Assembly (NCBI GenBank): GCA_002709155.1 | Contig: PAQA01000058.1 | Span: 1-32,765, forward strand | Length of the DNA: 32,765 bases | Reading direction: 5' to 3' | DNA from: Rhodospirillaceae bacterium | GTDB lineage: Bacteria; Pseudomonadota; Alphaproteobacteria; Thalassobaculales; Thalassobaculaceae | Part shown: positions 1-8,191 of the stretch, one piece after another | How the letters are laid out: every line of letters starts with the position of its first letter | Numbering within the stretch: the stretch's first letter is position 1 | The notes under the pieces: model-generated | What the model was told of the DNA's origin: nothing | What the model saw: only the letters and a program-made list of their open reading frames with translations | The model's database searches: none | Translations under genes and position numbers: made by a program

Positions 1-467
1 TCTTTATGCTTGGCCACTCCATGGATACGTGGCCCATATGCAACATTCTCATAAATTGATTTTGGAAATGGATTGGGTTTCTGAAAAACCATTCCAACCT
101 TCGTCCGCAATTGCACAACATCCCTATTCAAGTCATAGATATCATTACCATCCAATAAAACACTACCTTCCACTCGGCATCCATCGATTGTATCATTCAT
201 TCGGTTCAAACAACGAATATAGGTAGATTTACCGCAGCCAGAAGGGCCAATTAACGAGGTCACTTCATTTTCACGAATTCCCAGTGACACGCCAAGCAGC
301 GCCGCTTTTTTACCGTAGGATACTTTTAGGTCGTGGGTCACCATTTTGGCACCTAGATCAACTTGGTTTAACCCGGCCGTTCTAGTGGCCTCTGGCGATT
401 GAAGTTTTTCAATGTTTTTTGAACTCATTAATTTATCTGCCATTTTTTCAATAGGGTTAACTCCCAA
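1..467 (-). CDS. pstB: Phosphate ABC transporter ATPase PstB (partial, cut by left edge)
   Basis: This is the ATP-hydrolysing subunit of the high-affinity phosphate importer PstSCAB, acting on the cytoplasmic face of the inner membrane. About 155 N-terminal residues are present. They contain the Walker [10 protein letters not shown] near residues 74-82 and the Q-loop [12 protein letters not shown] near 124-135; the signature motif and Walker B lie beyond the window edge. The chosen start is a TTG at 467, because AGGAG sits six or so bases upstream, immediately after the pstA stop. An in-frame ATG at 443 is the alternative but has no ribosome binding site. The ~40 residues ahead of the ABC core are longer than in E. 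coli PstB. It is the last visible gene of the pstSCAB operon. Confidence 0.95.
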   Translation of the reverse strand, partial: MGVNPIEKMADKLMSSKNIEKLQSPEATRTAGLNQVDLGAKMVTHDLKVSYGKKAALLGVSLGIRENEVTSLIGPSGCGKSTYIRCLNRMNDTIDGCRVEGSVLLDGNDIYDLNRDVVQLRTKVGMVFQKPNPFPKSIYENVAYGPRIHGVAKHK

Positions 468-479
468 TACTTCTCTCCT

Positions 480-1766
480 TTACCAACGAATTTCAAACTT
501 TTTGCGCAATAACACTGCCGTAAGGTTCATCAAACCTACAAACGCCAATAAAACTAATATTGCCGCTGACGTGCGCTCGGCAAATCCCTTTTCTGGCATA
601 TCAGACCAAAGGTAGACCTGAACCGGTAATGCGGTAGCCGGATCAAGAATGGATTTTGGCACATCCACAACAAACGCGACCATACCGATCATCAGTAAGG
701 GCGCAGTTTCGCCCAAGGCGCGGGCAGTGCCTATTATTGTTCCCGTCAAAACACCAGGCATTGCGAGGGGTAGCACGTGATGAAAAACCGCCTGAACTGG
801 ACTAGCACCTTCCGCCAAAGCCGCTTCTTTGATAGAAGGAGGAACCCCCTGTATTGCGACGCGGCCTGCTATAATAATAGTTGGCATCGTCATTAAAGAT
901 AGAACCATACCCCCGACCAAAGGAGCTGACCGCGGCAATTCAAAAAAATTGAGAAAAACAGCCAAGCCAAGAAGCCCAAAAACTATAGAAGGCACTGCCG
1001 CCAGATTATTGATGTTCACTTCAATAAAAGAAGTAAATCTATTTTTTGGCGCAAAACTCTCTAAATACAACGCAGCCATCACACCTAGTGGAAACGAAAT
1101 AATTAAACATACTATTATGCTATATAACGACCCAACCATTGCCGCCGCTACACCAGCCAACTCCGGTTCTCTCGAGTCTCCGCTGGAAAAGAGCGTCCAG
1201 TTAAACTTAGTTTCTAAATTCCCCTCAGCCTCCAGTTTTTCCAGCCATTCCATTTGTTGATCCGATAATCTTCTCACATCTGAGGACGCTGTGCGGGATA
1301 CCTTGCCCTTCATAATCATATCGACATCATCGGAAGCTGGAAGCCATATTGAGATAGAGGTACCTATTTTGGATGGGTCATCTAGAACGAACTCGCGTAG
1401 TTCGTAGGCCGCACCGGAGCTAACCAATCGGTATAGGCCTCGCTTGTCTCTTCGGGATTTAACCTCAGGAAAGTTTTTATATATAGTACGTTTGATAATA
1501 CCTTGATAATTTGCATTCTTAAGTTGTTGAATGTCAGGGCCTTTAGAGCCGCCAAAGTCGTTTATCTGAAGATTGATATCTAAACGAACTTTGGATTGAC
1601 GTATCGCATCTGCACCAGATGTTAAAACGTTTATAAAGAGCACCGCCAAAAAAATAAGTCCCAAAAGAACGGAAGCAAGCGCCATGAGCCGAAACCTCTT
1701 TTCTGCTTTATGGCGCTTGGCGAGACCCTTGGGGAGATCGGGCATTTGAAACGTCATCTCAGTCAT
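480..1766 (-). CDS. pstA: Phosphate ABC transporter permease PstA
   Basis: This is the second membrane permease of the phosphate importer. A first membrane segment (about residues 27-48) is followed by a ~150-residue non-membrane region, probably periplasmic, of the kind seen in alphaproteobacterial PstA (DUF3333-like). A typical five- to six-helix ABC permease core with the EAA loop (KEAALAEGASPVQAV) follows. The start is placed at the ATG at 1766, which overlaps the pstC stop by eight bases (ATGACTGA); a longer frame opening at 1790 would overlap pstC by 32 bases. pstB follows 12 bases after the stop, so translation of the three genes is probably coupled. Confidence 0.93.
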   Translation of the reverse strand: MTEMTFQMPDLPKGLAKRHKAEKRFRLMALASVLLGLIFLAVLFINVLTSGADAIRQSKVRLDINLQINDFGGSKGPDIQQLKNANYQGIIKRTIYKNFPEVKSRRDKRGLYRLVSSGAAYELREFVLDDPSKIGTSISIWLPASDDVDMIMKGKVSRTASSDVRRLSDQQMEWLEKLEAEGNLETKFNWTLFSSGDSREPELAGVAAAMVGSLYSIIVCLIISFPLGVMAALYLESFAPKNRFTSFIEVNINNLAAVPSIVFGLLGLAVFLNFFELPRSAPLVGGMVLSLMTMPTIIIAGRVAIQGVPPSIKEAALAEGASPVQAVFHHVLPLAMPGVLTGTIIGTARALGETAPLLMIGMVAFVVDVPKSILDPATALPVQVYLWSDMPEKGFAERTSAAILVLLAFVGLMNLTAVLLRKKFEIRW

Positions 1767-2715
1767 ATTGTTCTCTATAGGCCTTAACAATTTTTATTGC
1801 TGTAACATTGAGTGCCAACGTAATCGTGAATAGAAGCAATCCCAGCGCAAAAGCCGATAACGTCTTGGGACTATCAAACTCCTGATCACCCGTTAGAAGT
1901 GTTACAATCTGAACGGTGACTGTGGTAACTGCATCAAGCGGATTCAATGTGAGTTTCGCTGTCAAACCTGCCGCCATGACTACAATCATCGTCTCACCAA
2001 TGACCCTGGATGCGGCCAGCAGTATGCCGCCAGCTATTCCGGGTAATGCTGCAGGCACTATTACATTCTTTATTGCTTCAGAGCGCGTTGAGCCTAGACC
2101 AAGCGCTGCCTCTTTTAGCGACGCAGGTACGGCGGAAATAGCGTCGTCTGATATAGAGGATACAAAGGGAATAGTCATGATACCCATAACAAACCCAGCA
2201 GCCAGTGCGCTTTCTGAAGAAACGGAAAGACCTATACTTTCCCCACCCTGCCTCAATAAAGGCGCAACAACAACCACCGCAAAAAATCCATAAACTACGG
2301 TTGGAATACCTGCCAAAACTTCAAGGGTTGGCTTAATTATTGATCTCATCTTTGGGGATGCATATTCCCCGAGATAAATAGCTGACATAAGTCCGACGGG
2401 TGCTGAAATCGTTAAAGCGACGGCACTAATCAAAAGTGTTCCCACTAATAGCGGTATAGCACCGAACGCCCCACTCGACCCGACCTGATCCTCCCGGATC
2501 GCCATCTGGGGAGACCAGTGCAAACCGAAAACAAAATCTGTAAACGGAACAATTCGAAAAAATTGAATGGATTCAAAAATTAATGAGGCAACAATACCTA
2601 CTGTTGTCAGAACAGCTACCGATGATGCTCCCAAGAGCGTCAACATTATCGCTCGTTCCCGCCAGTTTCGAGTTTGGGGAACCAACTCCACTTTTTTTTG
2701 ATCCGGTTCAAACAA
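1759..2715 (-). CDS. pstC: Phosphate ABC transporter permease PstC
   Basis: This is the first membrane permease of the phosphate importer, with about six hydrophobic helices and a permease EAA loop (KEAALGLGSTRSEAI). At 318 residues it matches the E. coli length and lacks the long N-terminal extension found in many alphaproteobacterial PstC proteins, although its partner PstA does carry a long insertion. The reading frame opens right after an in-frame TAA about 36 bases upstream. The only usable initiator is a TTG at 2715, with a weak purine-rich stretch before it. A 139-base gap separates it from pstS. Confidence 0.93.
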   Translation of the reverse strand: MFEPDQKKVELVPQTRNWRERAIMLTLLGASSVAVLTTVGIVASLIFESIQFFRIVPFTDFVFGLHWSPQMAIREDQVGSSGAFGAIPLLVGTLLISAVALTISAPVGLMSAIYLGEYASPKMRSIIKPTLEVLAGIPTVVYGFFAVVVVAPLLRQGGESIGLSVSSESALAAGFVMGIMTIPFVSSISDDAISAVPASLKEAALGLGSTRSEAIKNVIVPAALPGIAGGILLAASRVIGETMIVVMAAGLTAKLTLNPLDAVTTVTVQIVTLLTGDQEFDSPKTLSAFALGLLLFTITLALNVTAIKIVKAYREQYD

Positions 2716-2854
2716 TAACTTATTTTCCCAAAAATTTATTTATCTAAAATAGTGATATTTCAATGATCAAATTTTATTCACTTACAACGACAGAAACCAG
2801 GCTGACAGGTGGAAGACCCCATCAACCCAACTTCTAGAATTGTTAACTTTCCTA

Positions 2855-3910
2855 TTAATTTAGTTTTAAGTTACCTAAATTCATCACTATTTCTTTTCTT
2901 CGAGCCCGCTCAACATCACCCATCGAGATGAGACCTTTATCACCAAGATAACCGTCAGGACCCGATGTTTTTTCGGCTGCAAATTCCTGCATATATTCCT
3001 CTATCCCAGGAATGACACCTATATGGGCCTTTTTCACATAGAAATACAGGGGCCGGGAAACCGGATACGATCCATCAGCGATATTCTCAAATGTAGGAGC
3101 GTTACCACCAATGGTACTGCCTTGAACTTTGTCTGCATTTTGGTCAAGAAAACTGTACCCAAAAATACCTAGTGCCTTTGGATTCGCTTCCAGTTTACTT
3201 ATGATCATATTATCATTTTCCCCGGCTTCGATGTATGCACCATCTTCTCGTACCGTATGACAAAGTCTTTTATAGGCCTTCTTATCTTTCTTTATACCAA
3301 GCGCCTTATCGCCTTTTTTCATGGCCTTGATCCATTTGAATTTCTTACAGCCACCTTCCAATGCAAGTTCAGCAAAAGCATCTCGGGTTCCAGATGTTGG
3401 AGGAGGACCAAGGACCTCTATTTTTACTGCAGGCAGTGATGAATTCACATCTTTCCATGTTTTATGCGGGTTAGGTTGAAGCTTGCCTTCCCCAGCAGGG
3501 ATATCTTTAGCGAGCGCAAGAAACAGATCTTTCCGCGTAAGCTTAAACATTTCAGATTTTTTTGAATTAGCGACAACGATACCGTCGTAACCAACTTTTA
3601 CTTCGACAATGTCGGTAATCCCGTTTTTTTCACATCTTTCTACTTCTTTCTTCTTAATACGACGGGATGCATTGGTAATATCTGGATGCTTTACCCCAAT
3701 TCCGGCACAAAAAAGTTTCAGACCACCGCCTGAACCAGTACTTTCAACTACCGGAGTTTTGAATGATGTCGTCTTACCAAATTGTTCTGCAACAACGGTT
3801 GAAAAAGGGTAGACCGTCGAAGAGCCAACAATTTTTATTTGATCTCTGGCCTCGGCAACACCTGTCATAGATACAAGGGCTACCGCGAAAAAAAGTGATT
3901 TCTTAAACAT
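2855..3910 (-). CDS. pstS: Phosphate-binding periplasmic protein PstS
   Basis: This is the periplasmic phosphate receptor that feeds PstCA. The chosen start gives a classical signal peptide (MFKKSLFFAVALVSMTGVAEA) with cleavage expected after AEA, then the mature protein beginning RDQIKIVGSSTVYPF. Phosphate-contacting motifs of the family are visible: GSSTVYPF, STGSGGG, and PPPTSGTRDAF. The length is 351 residues. The frame stays open to 3985, but those extra 25 residues are not signal-peptide-like and would begin right at the PHO box, so the ATG at 3910 with GGGAG upstream is preferred. It is the first gene of the pst operon and is probably induced by phosphate starvation. Confidence 0.95.
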   Translation of the reverse strand: MFKKSLFFAVALVSMTGVAEARDQIKIVGSSTVYPFSTVVAEQFGKTTSFKTPVVESTGSGGGLKLFCAGIGVKHPDITNASRRIKKKEVERCEKNGITDIVEVKVGYDGIVVANSKKSEMFKLTRKDLFLALAKDIPAGEGKLQPNPHKTWKDVNSSLPAVKIEVLGPPPTSGTRDAFAELALEGGCKKFKWIKAMKKGDKALGIKKDKKAYKRLCHTVREDGAYIEAGENDNMIISKLEANPKALGIFGYSFLDQNADKVQGSTIGGNAPTFENIADGSYPVSRPLYFYVKKAHIGVIPGIEEYMQEFAAEKTSGPDGYLGDKGLISMGDVERARRKEIVMNLGNLKLN

Positions 3911-3985
3911 TGACTGAAAAAGCTCCCAACAAAAGAATGGAACCGAATGTTCCGCTGGTGCTCTTTTAACTTTCGGGCTTTGCAC

Positions 3986-4018
3986 ATTTATTGCCGTTTT
4001 ATTACAGTTTTATTACAT
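3986..4018 (-). promoter_or_regulatory. PHO box upstream of pstS (PhoB-type operator)
   Basis: Read on the minus strand, three 11-base direct repeats lie head to tail: ATGTAATAAAA, CTGTAATAAAA and CGGCAATAAAT. This matches the PHO-box layout, in which PhoB dimers bind 11-base tandem repeats with a conserved TGT/AT-rich core. The first two copies differ at one position; the third is weaker. The box lies 76-108 bases upstream of the pstS start and overlaps the phoR stop codon, so pst transcription can begin independently of phoR. PhoB itself is not in the window. Confidence 0.85.
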
Positions 4019-5113
4019 GTCCTTTGTTAATTCCAAACTCACGCTAGGCAACGTCACTGTAAATGTTGTTTTCTGATTTAATTCGCTTTCTATTTCCAAG
4101 AAACCTCGATGGCGCCCAATAATATGCTTTACTATCGCAAGTCCTAAACCTGTCCCTCCCATGGAACGCGATCGCCCCTTGTCGACACGATAGAATCTCT
4201 CAGTAATTCGTGACAATTCAGCTTCGGGGATACCTTCCCCTTTATTTGTCACTGCTATCGCTATTCCTTCGCCTCCAGTACCCGGCATCTCGCTACTGTT
4301 CTTGATTTCTAATCTAATATTGTTGTCAGGAGTTCCATAATTAATTGCGTTTGCTAACAGATTCTGTACAACCTGTGTCAATTCATCTGGGTCTCCAAGA
4401 AGAAGCGGTATCCTCTCTTCCTCGATAAATTCAATCTTCATTCCCTTATTTTCTGCCTCGCCTGATAAAGCGCTCCTCACACCCTTTACAATTGGTCCTA
4501 TTTCAACAATTTCATCTGGAGATATATGTTCGTCTGACTCAACTTTTGAAAGCGTCAATAAATCACCAATAAGACGGCTCATTCTTTCTGCTTCCGAATG
4601 CATTATCCCAAGAAATCTCTTATTCGCGCCCGGATCATTTGCGGCTGGTCCTTGCAGTGTCTCAATAAAACCCAGAAGCGCGGATAAGGGTGAACGTAGC
4701 TCGTGACTTACATTGGCCACAAAATCCGCCCGCATTTCTTCAGCTCTTTTTTCAGCCGTGACATCTCGTAAAACCATCATAGCCCATGCCGGACCCTCCG
4801 ATCGCAACTCTGGTAAGCGCCACATATTTACTGAAAAATACAGTCCAATCGGATTTGGCATGAAAATCTCATTGGATTGCCCGGGAATACCACTAAGACA
4901 TTTCTTGATTGTTGCTGTAATCGACTTGTTTTTAGTCAAAGCGACCGTCGCATTTGATAATGGGTCTGCTTCCAATATCCTCTTATAAGCTCGATTATGA
5001 TGAACAATATTATATTTTTCGTTAACTACAATCACAGGATCGGAAAGACCGTCCAGTAACCCCATATCGTATGGAATATCGGCGACTTCGCCGAACTTTT
5101 CAAATTCCAACAT
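4013..5113 (-). CDS. phoR: PhoR-like sensor histidine kinase (soluble form)
   Basis: This is the histidine kinase of the PhoR/PhoB phosphate-starvation system. A PAS domain spans about residues 18-120, the HisKA dimerisation helix carries the phospho-acceptor His137 in VSHELRSPL, and the ATPase domain has an N box around Asn255 and a G2 box GGTGLGLAIVKHI. The usual G1 motif DxGxGI reads NKGEGI here, with Asn290 in place of the conserved Asp. There is no transmembrane segment, and an in-frame TGA four codons before the ATG excludes an upstream extension, so the protein is predicted to be cytoplasmic. It sits directly ahead of pstS in the same direction, which supports the PhoR assignment. Confidence 0.88.
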   Translation of the reverse strand: MLEFEKFGEVADIPYDMGLLDGLSDPVIVVNEKYNIVHHNRAYKRILEADPLSNATVALTKNKSITATIKKCLSGIPGQSNEIFMPNPIGLYFSVNMWRLPELRSEGPAWAMMVLRDVTAEKRAEEMRADFVANVSHELRSPLSALLGFIETLQGPAANDPGANKRFLGIMHSEAERMSRLIGDLLTLSKVESDEHISPDEIVEIGPIVKGVRSALSGEAENKGMKIEFIEEERIPLLLGDPDELTQVVQNLLANAINYGTPDNNIRLEIKNSSEMPGTGGEGIAIAVTNKGEGIPEAELSRITERFYRVDKGRSRSMGGTGLGLAIVKHIIGRHRGFLEIESELNQKTTFTVTLPSVSLELTKDM

Positions 5114-5212
5114 TATCTCAACTTCTCAATAGCGGATATATTTCTAACAAAATATTAATAAAATACTATTACCAGTAGCCATAACCAATATTCTTACTTT
5201 AATGTAGATCCA

Positions 5213-6046
5213 ATGAAAAACTTTACAACGAAAACTGAATTCAAACCTGGAACCGTTTGGTTGGCTGGCGCCGGCCCCGGCGACCCTGGTTTATTGACAT
5301 TGCATACTTTACACGCGATGGAATCCGCTGATGTAATAGTTTTTGATGCTCTGGTTAGTGACGCTATATTGGACTTAGCACCAGAGCGAACACCGCGTGA
5401 GTTTGCCGGGAAAAGAGGCGGTAAGCCATCTTACAAACAAGTAGATATATCGTTGAGGATCATACAATTGGCACGGCAGGGAAAGCGGGTCTTGCGCTTA
5501 AAGGGAGGCGACCCTTTTGTGTTTGGAAGAGGCGGGGAGGAAGCAGCAGCATTAGTTTCCGCCGGCATTCCTTTTCGGGTTATTCCTGGAATCACCTCTG
5601 GAATCGGGGGGTTGGCTTATGCTGGAATCCCTCTTACTCACAGAGACACTAATCAGGCCGTGACCCTTGTAACTGGTCACGATGCGACTGGAAATGTATC
5701 GCAGATAAATTGGAAGGCTATAAGTGATGGTTCCCCGGTAATCGTAATTTACATGGCAATGAAACATATAGAAAGAATTGTTCAGGAATTACAAAACGCG
5801 GGGCGTCCGACTAATGAACCAATGGCATTCGTTTGTAATGCATCGATGCCAAATCAAACTGTTTTGGAAACAACCCTTGGCACCTGCCTTGAAGACGTCA
5901 AGAAAAGTAATATAAAACCACCTTCAGTAGTGGTGGTGGGGGAAGTCGTCAATTTGCGTCAAGGGCTCGATTGGTTGGGTGCCGAAAATGGTAAGCTCCT
6001 CATAAACAATATCCATTCCCGAATAGTAGAAAAACAAACCGGATAA
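5213..6046 (+). CDS. cobA: Uroporphyrinogen-III C-methyltransferase (SUMT)
   Basis: The enzyme methylates uroporphyrinogen III at C2 and C7 using S-adenosylmethionine to give precorrin-2, the entry to cobalamin and siroheme synthesis. SUMT motifs are intact: GAGPGDPGLLT near residue 19, KGGDPFVFGRGGEE near 99, VIPGITSG near 124. At 277 residues it is a stand-alone methyltransferase, not a CysG fusion. It diverges from phoR across a 99-base gap with no riboswitch, and cobB follows six bases after its stop, so the two are probably co-transcribed. Confidence 0.95.
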   Translation: MKNFTTKTEFKPGTVWLAGAGPGDPGLLTLHTLHAMESADVIVFDALVSDAILDLAPERTPREFAGKRGGKPSYKQVDISLRIIQLARQGKRVLRLKGGDPFVFGRGGEEAAALVSAGIPFRVIPGITSGIGGLAYAGIPLTHRDTNQAVTLVTGHDATGNVSQINWKAISDGSPVIVIYMAMKHIERIVQELQNAGRPTNEPMAFVCNASMPNQTVLETTLGTCLEDVKKSNIKPPSVVVVGEVVNLRQGLDWLGAENGKLLINNIHSRIVEKQTG

Positions 6047-6052
6047 ATTATT

Positions 6053-7369
6053 TTGGGCCACCCTAGCGTAATTATTGCAGCTCCAAGTTCTGGCACTGGT
6101 AAAACAACAGTTACTCTCGGGATGATCCGTGCTTTTCGCGACCGAGGGGTAAATATCTCGTCTGCAAAAATTGGCCCAGATTATATCGATCCAAGGTTTC
6201 ATGAAATGGCTGGCAATCGACGATGTATTAACCTTGATAGTTGGTCGATGCGAGAGCGTTTATTTGAAAACCTAGTTTTAGAGTGCCAAAAAAATTCGGA
6301 TCTCTTTATAATAGAGGGCGTAATGGGTCTATTTGATGGTGCCGCAGAGCAGGGTGCCTTCGGTAATGGCTCAACGGCAAGCGTCGCGAAAAAACTGCAG
6401 ACTCCAGTGATTTTAGTCGTTGATGCGAAATCTCAAGCCCAATCCGTTGCAGCGTTAGTAAAAGGCTTTAGGGATCACGACCCAAATCTAAATTTAGCTG
6501 GCATAATTCTTAATCGAGTGGGTAGTGACCGGCATGCACAATTAATAAAAAAAACTCTAGATGAAGAGAATATCTTTATTTTTGGTTTTATCCCCCGATG
6601 CAAAGAGCTAGAGCTTGCATCACGTTATTTAGGACTAGTTCAGGCTCTTGAGCTCAAAGATGTAGAAAAACATATTGCTGGCATAGCAAAGATCATCGAT
6701 AACTGCATAGATATGGATGCAGTACGTAAAGTAGCTACCAGCCAGACAATGACGCGACAAACCTCATCATTTGGCATAGAACCGTTAGGCCAACATATTT
6801 CAATAGCAAGTGATGCGGCGTTTAGTTTTATATACCCTCATATCATAGAGAGCTGGCGCGAAAATGGTGCAGAAATTGCTACTTTCTCGCCGCTAAAAGA
6901 TGAAAAACCTAATCCAAATTCAGATGCAGTTTATTTACCTGGTGGATACCCTGAGTTATATGCCGATCAGCTCGCCCATAATAGAAATTTCTTTAATAGT
7001 CTGCGTGTTTCCGCTAGCCAAAATAAATTTATCTTTGGGGAGTGTGGCGGTTATATGGTTTTGGGTGACTACCTCATCGATCAAAGTGGAAACCGACATG
7101 AAATGTTGGGTCTTTTGCCACTCACCACCTCATTTGAAAACAAAAAACTCTCTCTTGGCTACAGAACCGCAACCACAGTCTGCAAAACGGCACTTGGGCC
7201 AATTGGCACAAGGTTTAGGTGTCACGAATTTCATTATGCTTCTATCGTTTCAAGCGAAGGCGAAAACTTGTTCGAAGTGGAGGACGCTGACCAAACTCAA
7301 CTCGAACCAGTTGGTTCGAAAAATAAGTCAGTGTCCGGTTCTTTTATGCATCTAATCGACTATAGATGA
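6053..7369 (+). CDS. cobB: Cobyrinate / hydrogenobyrinate a,c-diamide synthase
   Basis: CobB amidates the a and c carboxylates of hydrogenobyrinic acid, using ATP and glutamine, in the aerobic B12 route. The N-terminal dethiobiotin-synthetase-like half carries the P-loop APSSGTGKTT (residues 10-19) and the family motif IGPDYIDPRFH. The C-terminal glutamine amidotransferase half has LPGGYPELYA and FGECGGYMVLG, with Cys331 as the expected nucleophile, and His433 near the end. The start is a TTG six bases after cobA; no ATG fits before the P-loop. The end lies 11 bases from the convergent fur stop. Confidence 0.94.
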   Translation: MGHPSVIIAAPSSGTGKTTVTLGMIRAFRDRGVNISSAKIGPDYIDPRFHEMAGNRRCINLDSWSMRERLFENLVLECQKNSDLFIIEGVMGLFDGAAEQGAFGNGSTASVAKKLQTPVILVVDAKSQAQSVAALVKGFRDHDPNLNLAGIILNRVGSDRHAQLIKKTLDEENIFIFGFIPRCKELELASRYLGLVQALELKDVEKHIAGIAKIIDNCIDMDAVRKVATSQTMTRQTSSFGIEPLGQHISIASDAAFSFIYPHIIESWRENGAEIATFSPLKDEKPNPNSDAVYLPGGYPELYADQLAHNRNFFNSLRVSASQNKFIFGECGGYMVLGDYLIDQSGNRHEMLGLLPLTTSFENKKLSLGYRTATTVCKTALGPIGTRFRCHEFHYASIVSSEGENLFEVEDADQTQLEPVGSKNKSVSGSFMHLIDYR

Positions 7370-7380
7370 AGAATTTAATA

Positions 7381-7815
7381 TCAGTTTTTCTTTATAGGAG
7401 ATCCAAAGAGTTCTAAATGATGGTCTACCAGCTCATAGCCCAAATCATTGGCTATCTTTACTTTAAGACGCTCTAACTCTTCATTATAAAATTCTATTAC
7501 CTTACCTGTTCTAACATCTATTAAATGATGGTGATGATCCTCATCTCCCTGTATTTCTTCGTAACGGGCCCGTCCATCTCCAAAATCTCTTTTAGTTACA
7601 ATATTTGTATCCTCAAAGAGCTTCATTGTTCGGTAGACTGTTGCAATCGATATTGTTGGATCCAAGGTTCTAACCCTATTATGCAGGGATTCCACATCAG
7701 GGTGATCTTTTGAGTCCGATAGAACCCTCGCAATTACTTTGCGCGGTTCCGTCATTTTTAATCCCTTATCAACACAAAGCTTAGCAACTCGTGATTCAGA
7801 AGTGTTATTCGGCAT
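7381..7815 (-). CDS. fur: Fur-family metal-responsive repressor (Fur/Mur type)
   Basis: This is a DNA-binding repressor that senses iron or manganese. The N-terminal winged helix (about residues 8-85) contains the recognition element ISIATVYRTMKLFED, followed by the dimerisation domain with the metal-site histidines DEDHHHHLIDV and the late motif VDHHLELFG. Only one cysteine is present, so the structural zinc CxxC pairs of enterobacterial Fur are absent, as is common in alphaproteobacterial Fur/Mur. The sequence lacks the heme-binding motif expected of Irr. It is transcribed alone and converges on cobB. Whether it senses Fe2+ or Mn2+ cannot be told from the sequence. Confidence 0.88.
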   Translation of the reverse strand: MPNNTSESRVAKLCVDKGLKMTEPRKVIARVLSDSKDHPDVESLHNRVRTLDPTISIATVYRTMKLFEDTNIVTKRDFGDGRARYEEIQGDEDHHHHLIDVRTGKVIEFYNEELERLKVKIANDLGYELVDHHLELFGSPIKKN

Positions 7816-7972
7816 TTTAGCTTAACCAAGTTTATCAAACATTAAGACTGTGATTAACATAACATTTCCAGCGTTAGACTTACAGTAAATTTTCATATAG
7901 TGCTTATTTGAAACCATTCCGGTCTGTCACATCAAAATAAATATATCTAATTCGTATAATTATTCATGATAG

Positions 7973-8001
7973 TTGATGTTAACTAGATTAAGTTTTATAT
8001 C
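7973..8001 (+). promoter_or_regulatory. Sigma70-like promoter of tRNA-Thr
   Basis: TTGATG (7973-7978) and TATATC (7996-8001) are separated by exactly 17 bases. The -10 ends nine bases before the first base of the mature tRNA, so transcription would start at or just before the tRNA 5' end. This is the clearest housekeeping promoter in the window. The 195 bases between fur and the tRNA otherwise hold nothing I recognise. Confidence 0.6.
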
Positions 8002-8010
8002 TTTCTTAGT

Positions 8011-8086
8011 GCTGCTTTAGCTCAGCTGGTAGAGCATCTCATTCGTAATGAGAGGGTCAGGTGTTCAAGTCACCTAAGCAGCACCA
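8011..8086 (+). tRNA. tRNA-Thr (anticodon CGU)
   Basis: The 76 bases fold into a complete cloverleaf. The acceptor stem is GCTGCTT with AAGCAGC, the D-stem GCTC/GAGC, the anticodon stem TCTCA/TGAGA with the seven-base loop TTCGTAA, and the T-arm AGGTG-TTCAAGT-CACCT. The anticodon CGT is at 8044-8046 and reads ACG threonine codons. The discriminator base is A and the 3' CCA is encoded in the DNA. There is a short T-run right after the gene. Confidence 0.97.
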
Positions 8087-8191
8087 TTTTTCCTGATAAG
8101 CTATCTAGAGCACTTAACGCAAACCTTTTGTGGTATTGTTATTTTATATTTCAAGAGTTTTTATAAGTTGTAAATCGGCGGAGGGAAAATC

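Noticed and set aside
829-1260. Plus-strand frame of 143 codons
   Set aside because: It lies entirely antisense to pstA, whose product is clearly recognisable; this is a shadow frame.
2789-2808. Two CTGTC-like half sites upstream of pstC
   Set aside because: They are 15 bases apart instead of 11 and lack the AT-rich spacer, so they do not form a PHO box.
6900-7355. Second plus-strand frame of 151 codons inside cobB
   Set aside because: It lies within the amidotransferase domain of cobB, whose Cys331 and late motifs are read in the main frame; no independent start signal.
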